Origin: Puccinellia tenuiflora
Taxonomy: Eukaryota; Streptophyta; Magnoliopsida; Poales; Poaceae
Direction: 5' to 3'
DNA: 64,000 bases
NCBI GenBank assembly: GCA_012064385.1
Contig: QRDG01000473.1
Coordinates: 4,347,965-4,411,964, forward strand
The notes under the pieces are model-generated. The model was not told the origin of the DNA and made no database searches. It saw nothing but the letters and a program-made list of their open reading frames with translations. A program made the translations under genes and the position numbers. Shown here in pieces: positions 54,264 to 64,000 of this stretch (position 1 is the stretch's first letter; every line of letters begins with the position of its first letter).

Positions 54264-56772
54264 AGGACTGCCTGTAGGAAACCCTTTCTTTTGGTCGATG
54301 TCGAGTCTAGTTCGTGAAAATTATTTTTAACCTAAAAATGAGTTGTGAAAACCCTCCTAGGATTCTTTTTACTCCTTACCCAATTCACTCTGATCTCGGT
54401 GTCATCTTACCTCTATTTGATTTTAACGGTTCTTTTGATCATCGGCAAAGTTCTAAATCTTTAGGATCACGGGGTTGGGTTCTACCTCTAGTTGCTGGTT
54501 AACTTTGCTTGTCTGCAAATTCTAATTTCCGAAGAGAAGAAGTACTGCGGATCGTCAAGACATTCCTTTGCTTTAGCCAAGATCTTGAACCGAAGGTCCC
54601 GGATTGTGCTAGGGCTCAGGTGTAATGATTCATGAGGGTTGCCACCCTTGTGAGCATTATGCTATTGTGGGTCCCAGTGCATGAAGCTGATCTTTAACCC
54701 AAGATCTTTCCCGTTGAATCCTGGTGTTAAAGGTCGAACCCTACATCAGGTTGGCAAAAATTGAAGTTGGTCTTCAAAACTCGAGGTTGCAGCCGTAATT
54801 GGTTTCCTCGGCAATGCTTTTCTTCGTCACTAGCATACCTAGGCTCTCTGTTATGGAATCATCTGAATCATGATGGGATTGCTCTTAGCGAGTTTTCCGT
54901 CAATAATTGTGATCCCTCCGGTAACACCCGTTCCTGAAACCCTTTCGGCACTAGTTGTCAGAAGAGTGCTACAAGGGCTTCTGCAATATCTTAAAATTGT
55001 TGTTAGCCCGACCTTTGCCCTAAATCTGTTGTCCACCTTTATCTGTCTACGGACAGTCAAGTTCATCGTGCATTGGGGTGTTCTGATGCATGTTATTCTT
55101 GTGGTTCGTTAGCGCATTCCATTTCGGGATGTCAGGAGAAACAAACTCCGGTACCTCTTCCATTTCCAGGAAAAAGGTCAAAGTTTTGTGATTCGCGGAG
55201 TAAGAGCTTGTCTAGCTTTTGTTCCGTTCCACCCTGGAGTGTCACACTCTTTTATATCGAGAGGTCGTGCTTAGTCTCATGACGGGCTGGATGAAGTGAT
55301 GCTCCTACCCTTCCTTATCCATCTACCTCCGAGCTTTCAGGGCTCGAGAGCGTTGAGGATGAATATCGTTGTGGTAATCGGATATTCTTAGCAATTGATA
55401 TTGTTTTGAAATCCAAAGACTTTGGTGGCCCTCTTAGCCTGATTGGTAATTATATCATCGAGCTGAGTTGTCTGTGTTGCCAAGTCCATTCGTTCAGGTG
55501 CACCTGCGGTCAACGAGTTAGATTCATGTCGACACTCTTAACACCACATCTTTTCCTTGAAATGCAAGTTTTCTCTCGTAGCCAGTGACTTCTGTCGCTA
55601 TGGATCCTCGTGAAGTTCACCTTGTCTCCTCGGGTTAAATCACAAGTTGGTTATGCATACGTGCATTAGTGAGCTGGTAGGTTGGTACCTCCCGTTCTCT
55701 GACTAAGCCATGTGTGCACACCAAAACCCCTGACCAGGTCGCTCCGAAATAAGAAGAATTTGGCAAATCCTATCATCTGCCGGTGTTTCCCAATCAGGAA
55801 TCAGTTGGGCTTCATTGTTTGGAGTCCATGTTGGTTCAATTTCCGCTTCATAATTTTGACCCAATGGAAACCCCAATCTAGCTCGTGTATCGGAGCTTGA
55901 CACGGTAGCCATGTCTTGCAAATCTAGTTTCCTTGCCTTGCGGCTAACTCCCGCAAACTTCTTCCATACCTGCTAGGCCGAAGTATCTGCACACCTACCC
56001 AACTCCGAATCTCAAGCAAAAGTGATGCTTGGAGTTTATTAAGAGCATGACCTAGACCTTTTGGTACATCGATGAGTCCGATGTTGTGGCTCATTCACCT
56101 CACCAGAAGGCCTATTGACGAGATCTTTCAAATCTTTAACCTCAACCACTATCCCTGAGGGTAATGTGTAATTTACCCTGGTAGTTCTTCCGTATGGCCC
56201 TTTCTCAATCTCAAGTACGACTTTCGATTGAGGAATGAATGAAGGCTATTTCCGAAGCCGGAGTGCGATATCTAGAATCTCAAGGAGAACCTCGCTACGA
56301 AGTTGCAAATATCTATCGGTCAATCCTCCTACTCCATCTATCTCGTGGAAATAGCTCAATATCAGGTTTTACCTCCCTATCTATTTGTGGATCAATGCTA
56401 TATCTACCCTCCTAGGTGAAACCAAGGTTTATCCCAATCGTACGGTCAATGTGTGAATCTACCCGTCACGTTAGGACCTGAGCTCAATCTCATGGAACAT
56501 GGGAATGTCTAAAGCTTGGAGTCCAGAAGTTGTCCTATCCTATGCTTGACCTTTGTTTGGTCAAGTCGTTCCTAGTTTTCCCCAATGGCTTATGGTTGTG
56601 GGCAAAGATCACTTTTGTCCGTCACCGTAAGCTATCTTTCGTTCTTTCCGCCCCATTGACGCGTCAAGCTTCCTAGCTCCAAGTTAGGCACCAAGGAAGA
56701 TCATCGTGGGATCGAGTAGATCGTTGAAGTTAAGAGTTGTCGTGTGTTTCCTTCATCCCTCTTCCTACTCTA
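54264..56772 (+). pseudogene. Degenerate internal region of H with a gag zinc-knuckle remnant
   Basis: No long frame in any direction. The first ~80 bases match the leader of A. A short frame at 55073-55282 contains CYSCGSLAHSISGC (55091-55132), a perfect CX2CX4HX4C knuckle, so this part derives from a gag gene. Protease, RT and integrase are not recognisable; the stretch 55300-56770 has only short frames with no motif I know. The region therefore looks like an eroded or rearranged gag segment kept between functional-looking ends. Confidence 0.65.
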
Positions 56773-56809
56773 GAATCTCGGGACGAGATTCCTGTAAGGG
56801 GGGTAGAAT
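56773..56809 (+). other. Palindrome and polypurine tract of element H
   Basis: GAATCTCG-GGA-CGAGATTC (56773-56791) followed by AAGGGGGGTAGAAT and the 3' LTR. It is kept intact although the coding region before it is destroyed. Confidence 0.85.
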
Positions 56810-58629
56810 TGTAACAGCCCCATATTAGTACCCTAAAATATGGGCCAAATTTTCACTTTTTGTGTTGCATTGCATCATGGCATTCTTATTTAAATTGCAA
56901 ATTCTAAATAAAAGCAACACTTGGAAATTAAAACTAGGGAAGCAAAAACCTTCCTAAATTTTCCAAACCAAATACAATACTCATTTCGGTAAAACCAATT
57001 ATTCTTGAGTCTCCAAATTGTTAAGGAAACTCAAGGATATGTTTTACTTTCTAAATAGTTGCCCAAGGCAAATTGTATTAACAAGCAACCAAATAAAATT
57101 TGAGAAATCAAATTTGTTCTTTTAAATTTCTGTTGTTGGAACCAAGTTAAGTTTTCCAAAATTTCAAATTAAAATTATGGGGTGATTCATTGTTATAATA
57201 TGAGACTCCATAAATATCTTCATAATTTATTGAAATGCCTAAGTGCTCCAAATAAATATATTTTGGAAATTATCAAATTTGACCTAAACTAAACCCTTTG
57301 AACAAATGTTGCTCAAAACATTTTTGTTTGCCACCTCAATTTTTGTGGAGCACCTAAAGGTCATTTAGAACCCCTGTGAATTTTTGCATAATTTATAAAA
57401 AATGTTTAAGGGCCTTATTTAATTGCCTAAAGCCTGCTGGCTTTAATTAAAATGGAAAAAGCCAAAACCCTGACAGTGGGTCCCCCACTGTCAGACCTTC
57501 CTCTTCCTTCACTGTGGCGCCAGGGATGACGCTGGCGCCATGCCGACGACGCGCGCCTGCTCCCACTCGTGGCCGCTCTCCCCTGCTCGTGGATAAGGAG
57601 GCCCCCTGCTGCCGAGTACCTCTCCCCCTCCTCACCTGCCCCCCCCTTCCTTCCTCTCTCCAAGTTTTAGATCGGGCCGACGCTGCCGCCGCCGTCTCCA
57701 TGGTCGCCGTCGATCCCTGCCGATGGAGCTCCAGACGATGCTGCCATCAGGTCCGCCTCGTCACGGGCTACCCCTTCCTCCACGGAATCGAGCCCATGCC
57801 TCTGTCCTCCCCCGCCTCCGTCCGACCGGCGACCGCCACGCTTCGAGCACGCTCTCGTCGCCCCCGGTCCTCCCCGCGCGACTCAAGGACCACGGCGAGG
57901 TCCGCCTCGCCTCTCTATCCCTCCTGGCGCAAGGAATTGTGTCGGGACCGGCCGGACAGACGCCGGCGTCCTCCACACCTCCGTACCGCCCGAGCTCGGT
58001 CGAGCTCCCGCTCGTCGCCGTCGGCCCCTCTCTGCCGTCGCCGTCCGTACCATTAGTGCTCAGGGTGAGTTCCTCGCCCCGTGTCTCTCTTCCTCCCCCT
58101 CTGCTCGCTCCCCGCACGCGCCTGGCCGTCGCTGTCGATTGCCACCGTGCCGCGGTCACCGCATCGGCGCGCACCGGTCGCGGCATTTGACCGGCCGCAA
58201 CAAAAACGAGCGCGCCCGGCCTGGCCCCCCCGGCCTGACCGGCCACGAGGCCGGGGCCTCTCGGGTTGTGGCCCGGCCATATGGCCGGCAGGTGGCCGGG
58301 GCCTCTCGGGTTGTGGCCCGGCCATATGACCGGCCTGCACCCCGGCCTGGCCGGCCAACCTGGGAAATGGTTTCCCCTTTTTGAGTTCAAACTGAAATTA
58401 AACCTGGTGTATCTTTTCAAATATGGCTCTAAAAATTGCAAAGTAAATATGAAATTGCTCATAAAAACATTTCCTATCTCTGGATAATATTTGTCTTGCC
58501 TTTTGATTAAATAATTTTGATGTTTAATTATGAATTCCTAAATTGGCATAAATGATAACAATTTAGGAATTTCCATAACTTATTAAATATTTGTCCAAAA
58601 ATTATGAATTAAATATCACTAGTCATCAA

Positions 58630-58647
58630 CCCATGCACCTGCACGGG
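58630..58647 (-). other. Helitron 2 3' hairpin
   Basis: CCCATGC-ACCT-GCACGGG: a seven-pair stem (one G-T pair) with a four-base loop, 11 bases from the CTAG end, as expected for Helitrons. Confidence 0.85.
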
Positions 58648-60557
58648 CTAGTGATGTTTTGGGAAAAATTATTTATGTGAATAATGTTGAAATTTGCAAG
58701 ACATACAAAATATGGAAATACATCGATACAAATAATATTAGATCACGTATAGGAAAAGCAATCAAGATAGCATCTACATGATTTAGGGCAATAGGGCAAA
58801 CTATTAGGCAACACGACTTACAAAAACAAACATTTTATTTCGGTAAGTTCGTGGTCAATAGTTAAAACATGAGTCCAAAGTGAAATTCAGAATATTAGTT
58901 ATGCCATATGGTTAGATAAAGAACAGAAACATCGCAAAAAATTGTGTAACATATAACTAAAAAATAATAGTTTGTATTAAATTCATCATGCATAAGCATA
59001 ATGCAACGAAACCAATCATTTCATGTTTTGTCGGTATTTTCCGCTACACTCGGCATCAATGGGAGTGGAACGAACATTTCTTTGGAACTAAGAAAATCCA
59101 CTGTAGCACATACCATCACAATAATGGTAGTTCGGTTACAATTCACTCATATGCATTTATTTTATCTTGCAATAACCATATGAAGTAGTAACAAAGAACA
59201 ACCTCTGGGCTGTCCTTTAACTAAATGGCATTGTACTTACTGTAATGTAATTAGTATCAGCAATTTTTGTGTGACACCAAACAAACACATAATAAGCATA
59301 CTCCCTTCTTCGCACAACAGAGTTGTAGCTGGTTTGCACTTTTACCGTTTTACATTTCAAAATCTTTGCACGGAGAAAAAGATTTACAATCTTTAAGATG
59401 GCATGGTCTTGCTACTTATCCAGAACCTCCAACCGACTGAAAGTTACAAACAAAATCAACTAAGTCTGGTTAAGAATTTTTCAAATGACATTTAGCATAA
59501 AATCCTATAAAATCACAGGAAAAAACAATCTTATTATTCAACAAAACTAATGTTAATTCACTTCGTCTCCTTTATTTTTTCTAGCCAATTTTAATGTCAC
59601 GAATTAGAAAATAATTATTTAATTAACAGACAGGAACTATCATTTTCTTCTTCTCAGAATCAATGGAAGTAACTGAGTGCAGTTAGTTTCAGTGTGGTGC
59701 ATCAACTGTGTTCCATAAATGCTCAAACACTGACCTTAAGTGGTCAGTCATTAGCTTTCAAGACAGGCCAAAGAGTTTAAATGAAATTGGAATAACATAA
59801 TCATGGGAGCATGCCATTGAATTTACTCAAAGCGCAGTGTAATGAATATAAAAGACGTAAAAGCATAAACTTCAGTGAAATTTCAAATTCTATAAGATAC
59901 ATCAGATTTATTCACATATTAACAGGCAGCGTATGAATTATGTCAAATAATGGGGAAACAAAATATTTTGGAAATTATATACATATTATGATAGCATATT
60001 GGATTTCTTTCTCTGAATAGTGAAAACTTAGCTGCAAAGAAAATATTAAGTTCTAAGAATCATCACACAATGAAGAGGTTGCTATACAAAAGAAGGTATT
60101 GCAATAACTACCATATACGATAATTTTCATTGAGCTAATTAGGCTACAAACAGGGACAAATGTCATAGGCATTGGACTTGGAAAAATGTATCAATGAACA
60201 TAGCTAATGTGTTACAGCCTTACAGGTCTCTAGTACTGTCAGAGATGCATACTTACAAACATATAATATGAGACACAATTTTAATTTGCAAATTTGAGGG
60301 TGCCATGCCATGTATGAAATGCAGAGAAAGTTGTGATTGATTCATCGACTCGATATACTGAATATGAAAATACTATAAATACGGGAGAGGACAGTAGCAA
60401 GGGGAATATTACATGCACCATGATCAGAGTACCATCAACCGCATAAAACTGGACCTTGTAGATGAGAACTGAATTAAATGAAATCATATTAGCCCATCAT
60501 CTTATAAAAAATGTTCAGAAAGCTAGGATAAATTCGAAAAAAGTACAGGCGAAGAGG

Positions 60558-60875
60558 CTACCCACACATATAGTAATGGTTCTGATAATCTGATGTAGAT
60601 TTCGCAACAACTCCTCTAGCAGAGGAATAATTGTAAATGTAAAGAACAACGCCAGAAGTCCTGAGGTAGACATAAATCTCGTTTCCTTCAAAATTGCTTT
60701 TCTTGTTTCCTTGAAATGCATGTAGACCGTAAATACCACATGCTTTTGACATCTCCCACACATGATGATCATGCCCTGTTGCTTCTGACTGCATATCGTT
60801 CTCTCCTTCACACAAATTCATCTCAGAGATTGGGTTATTAGAATTATATGCGCTTTGCACAATCAGCGAACACAT
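60558..60875 (-). other. Possible captured gene fragment in Helitron 2
   Basis: A 105-codon frame beginning MCSLIVQSAYNSNNP, and an overlapping 98-codon frame at 60515-60811 containing a hydrophobic segment (LLALFFTFTIIPLLEELL). Both lie in the sense direction of the Helitron, in otherwise AT-rich DNA with few long frames. A nearby exon-like piece at about 60430-60480 (minus) reads VLIYKVQFYAVDGTLIM. I cannot assign a parent gene, and only one frame at most can be real. Gene-fragment capture is common in plant Helitrons; here it is inferred. Confidence 0.35.
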
Positions 60876-61323
60876 ACTGGATTTTGACGGTAGGAAACTA
60901 TGGGCATGGTGTTTTTACTGCATAATTTCTCCTTTAGTTTCACCTTCACCTTGCTCCCCGGTACAAAATATTTTGCTGACCTGGGCGTTTCGTCGAGCAC
61001 CTAGCTAACATATCAAAATAAAACTTGAGAAAACAACACGATCAAATAGTAGAGAACTCTATGTCAACTTCTGTGAGGGCACCGAGACAAAATAGAAAGC
61101 TGCAAGAAAGAGAATATCAATTAGCAATCAAGTAGTAATAGTGGACATGACTCTGACACAACCAATTTAGCATGACTAATTGTTTCAAACATACAGCTGA
61201 AAACCTCATCAGAGCATGAACTACCACATTAAATAGCCACATGGGAGGAGGAGCAAGAAGACACTGCTTATGCCTACGTAGAATCTATACTGATAGAACT
61301 ATGCATGTAAGACGTTGTGCCAG

Positions 61324-61613
61324 TTAAAGGCAAGAAAAATGGCGAGGACTATTCAGTGAGTAAATATATTGTTCAATCTGCAGTACTCCAATTAAGGAGG
61401 CAGGCGTAGCGACGCCGGTGCTATCTCTGAATCTGATCCAGCGCTCACCGCTCCAGCTGCGCGAAGGAGATAGGCGCGGCGATGCAACTGAGTCGCTCCA
61501 GCTTTCGCTTTCGTTGGTTTGCTCGAGCTGCGCAAGATAGGCAGTGAGGAAGGAGCGAGGCTTAATTTCAGGCACAGATTCAGGAGATGTTGCAGCGACA
61601 CCCACACCATCAT
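61324..61613 (-). other. Possible captured GC-rich 5' exon in Helitron 2
   Basis: A GC-rich block near the Helitron 5' end with two overlapping frames (61324-61605 and 61392-61613). It resembles the 5' exon/promoter composition of a grass gene rather than the surrounding AT-rich Helitron DNA. No domain is recognised. Confidence 0.3.
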
Positions 61614-63312
61614 GGATCTAATCTAGCATCCACTGCCTCTTGAGGCGCTCAAGCCGCGTGCGCCTAAGAGGAGGTGACGACGCCGACGGCCTTAACTGCG
61701 GCAATAAATCGAGGCTGTGCGGTCGCTTGAACCGATCGTACTCTCTACATCGCATCGTCAGAGGCGCGACGGAGCGTTGTAGGACCATCAGAGACGGCGA
61801 CGGCGCTGTGGATAGGAAGACGTAAGAGTCGATGGAATCATGGAACTACTTGCATACTACAGAATCGTGCAATTGTAGGACTCTAAGGGCCCGGAAAAAA
61901 CACTTGCGACGCTTTGATCCTAACCACATAATTTACATCTTACGGCTATTTTAGAGGGTTTCTCCAGGATTAACGTGGGAGCTCCTCCGGTGCCTCCAAT
62001 TAGTAAATATAAGATTGTGATCAACATGTAAAATGCTATCAAACCATGCACTTATCACATCATGATCACAAATCTTTAATTGATGTTATTCATAATCTGT
62101 TTAAATCAATTAAATTCTATTATTTAAATTAAATTGCTATTTATTCATCGGTGCTCCGAAAATTACAAATGAGGTACCAAAATGATCGGAATGACGAATC
62201 CTATCCATTCTTGTCATGTTCATGCATATTTGAGCCACCTCTCTAATAATTTAATATTTTATAAAGAATGTGGCCACTAAGATAAATATGGGGTTGGTTC
62301 CAAATAATTGCACTAATTATTTGGCTCCTCATTTAAATTTGCTTTTAATTTATAGAATGATATCTTTGCATCAACTTGACATGTCATCATGTGATTGAGC
62401 ATTGCACCTTGTGTTCTTGTGATTTATGTGTTCTTTGCTTTTCTCTTTTGGGTATCGATAGATTCCGGAGTCGAGGGTCTCTCTAACTACCCCGACGAGC
62501 AGTACTTCACGGCCGGGCAGCAAGGCAAGAGATAACCTAACCTTCTTGGCATCTAGCATCCTATGGTTTTATCAAATTATTTTATCCACCATAATATTGC
62601 ATGCGGTTCAATTGTCTCTTTTGATCAAATTATAGAGAATCCTATGATTGCATGTTTTTCCCGAGCCAATCACATGTATCCCTACCTATGAACCCTAGTG
62701 TTGAGGTGTTGGGCGGATACAAATATAGTTGTTGGTTATATGCTTAGCCATGCTTAGAAATGCTTAGTTGAGATACTAGTTATGTCCGTTATTACATTCC
62801 ATAATTGTTGATGTTGTTGGAATGATTCGGGCATGGTGGATATTTGAGATGCTTAATTAAAATGCTAAGACGGCTTGGGTGAGTTGCCATCGGGGATGGT
62901 GTTTTGCCTCACTCTAGCCCCTAGGTGCGAGTTCTTGTCTCTAGACTCAAGATCGAGCGTGCTTCCATTGGTGGGTGTATGGGCGCCTCGCTGACCAAAT
63001 AATTTGTGAGGGGCTTGTCAAGGGTCCTCTAGTTTGCTATTTCCATTTACGCGTTTAGGACGTGACGGTGATGTTTAGGACGTGACGGTGGGGCAGGGCG
63101 CTGGGAGCGCTGAACCTGTCCTTCCGCCACTGATGGTCCTTGAGTAAGCCTCATGCATTGTAAAGGTCTAACCGCGCCCGCTTGCCGGCCTTCCCCGGAA
63201 GAGGGCCACTCAGGTGAGCCGGACGGTACCAATGGATAAGGAGCTGGGATTCCCTCGGAACCTGGCCACTTCAAATAGTACACCCCTGCAGGGTTAATCT
63301 TTTCGAAAAGCC

Positions 63313-64000
63313 GGCGTCACCACACCGTGCCCTCGGTCTGGGCCGGCACGAGGCCGGACGCTTCTGGAACCCTCCCGGCCTGCCAGCCCGGTCTGGGCCG
63401 GCCAAAGGCCGGGCCCTTCGGGTCATACCCCGACCTGCACCCCGGCCTGGCCGGCTCGAGGCCGGCCTGCCAGGGAAAATAGTTTCCCTTTTTGAATTTG
63501 AAACAATTTTAACTAAATGATAACTATTTGAATTTTGGTCCAAATTTGACAAATCAAATACCAAAATGTTTAGAAAAACAAACCCTCCGTGTTAGAAGCA
63601 TTGTAATAGTCTTTTGAAGTTACAATCTTGCTGTTTATATATGATTTCCAAAAGGGTTCGAATAATACCTAATTCGGGAAAATCACAATTCATTAAATAA
63701 TTATCCAAAAATTGTGAATAAAATATCAATGTGACCAACACTTCAAATGCAATCAAACCATGCACTCATCACCTCTTGATCACAAATATTTATTTCATGT
63801 TTTTCTTAAATTGGTTAAGTAAATTAAATTCAAATAATTATTTATTTTGCTATTTATTCATCGGTACTCCAAAAAATACAAATGAGGTACCAAATTGATC
63901 GGAAGAACAAAACCTATCCATTCATGTCATGTTCATGCATATTGAGCCACTTATATAATAATGTAATGATTTATAAAATTGTGGTCACTAAGATAAATAT
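63313..64000 (+). repeat. LTR fragment K, related to the A/H LTRs
   Basis: Starts abruptly inside an LTR, at a GGCCGG-rich array (about 63340-63470). It continues with the AT-rich central part resembling A 3465-3990 and H 51905-52430, running off the window. It lacks an LTR start, so it was joined to H by deletion or recombination, not by a clean insertion. Confidence 0.75.

Larger units (their letters stand above)
58619..62014 (-). mobile_element. Helitron 2, non-autonomous (3396 bp)
   Basis: The minus strand starts TCTTATATTTACTAATTGGA (62014) and ends GACTAG (58619). The empty site is visible in the H 5' LTR near 52152 (ATCA|TTGTG), so insertion between A and T without target duplication is directly confirmed. 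The 3' hairpin is at 58630-58647. No Rep/helicase frame is present. The interior contains exon-like pieces (see separate entries) in AT-rich sequence. Confidence 0.92.
50339..63312 (+). mobile_element. Element H: non-autonomous Gypsy related to A
   Basis: Plus-strand element: 5' LTR 50339-54248, primer site 54252-54263, internal region 54249-56809, 3' LTR from 56810, split by Helitron 2 and truncated at 63312. LTR ends (TGTAACAGCCCC...GGCGTTACA), leader, palindrome and polypurine tract match A, but the internal region is only ~2.6 kb and has no intact frame. It probably moved using enzymes of an A-like element. By eye the shared LTR parts differ by about 13 substitutions over 1.8 kb plus indels, so it is older than A. 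Confidence 0.88.
56810..63312 (+). repeat. Element H 3' LTR, split by Helitron 2 and truncated
   Basis: LTR sequence occupies 56810-58618 and 62015-63312. It breaks off after CTTTTCGAAAAGCCG, where the 5' LTR continues for about 775 more bases. At 63053-63090 an 18-base direct repeat GTTTAGGACGTGACGGTG replaces a longer segment found at 53191-53225. Confidence 0.87.

Noticed and set aside
58617..58640. CACTA transposon terminus (CACTAGTCATC)
   Set aside because: The empty site in the H 5' LTR shows insertion between A and T with no target duplication, and the other end starts TC on the opposite strand with a 3' hairpin and CTAG: a Helitron.

Overview
The window looks like repeat-only DNA from a large grass genome. 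I infer a Triticeae species or a close Pooideae relative, because it contains a BARE1/Angela-type Copia LTR and leader, very long-LTR chromodomain Gypsy elements, a CRM-like Gypsy element, an Athila-type gag-only element with a tRNA-Asp-type primer site, and Helitrons with TC...CTAG ends between A and T. I find no convincing host gene, no rRNA or tRNA gene and no CRISPR array. Element names (A, B, C, D, F, G, H, K) are mine; family names rest on recognised motifs, not on a database search.

Layout. 1-2058: 5' part of a minus-strand Copia element. 2059-14117: element A, a plus-strand Tekay/Del-type Gypsy with ~3.7 kb LTRs and an intact gag-pol-chromodomain frame. A inserted into the Copia LTR; its 3' LTR is cut at 14117. 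14118-21987: element B, minus-strand, CRM-like, nearly intact apart from one in-frame stop. 21988-30162: element C, minus-strand, non-autonomous, long LTRs, its left LTR truncated at the B boundary. 30163-32452: element D, a decayed minus-strand gag/protease/RT fragment. 32453-42350: element F, a minus-strand relative of A whose LTR carries a Helitron (36005-39516). 42351-50338: element G, an Athila-type gag-only element. 50339-63312: element H, a plus-strand non-autonomous relative of A with ~3.9 kb LTRs and a second Helitron (58619-62014) in its 3' LTR. 63313-64000: part of another related LTR (K), joined to H without a clean element end.

Relations. On the right, F lies in D, G in F, H in G's LTR, and the Helitrons in the LTRs of F and H. 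On the left, A lies in the Copia LTR. B sits between A and C with unmatched flanks, which suggests recombination rather than simple insertion. A is the only element with a complete uninterrupted polyprotein and has almost identical LTRs, so it is the best candidate for a recently active element. H and C lack pol and would need enzymes from another element; A, F, C and H share a palindrome next to the polypurine tract.

Most unusual signals: (1) inside the long LTRs of A, F and H there is a conserved candidate spliced micro-gene, with two short frame-compatible coding blocks flanked by splice-like signals and mostly synonymous changes in the last block; (2) an inverted repeat that overlaps the pol stop codon and precedes the polypurine tract; (3) GGCCGG-rich arrays in LTRs of otherwise unrelated elements, with different unit counts in the two LTRs of B; (4) a chimeric B/C junction.
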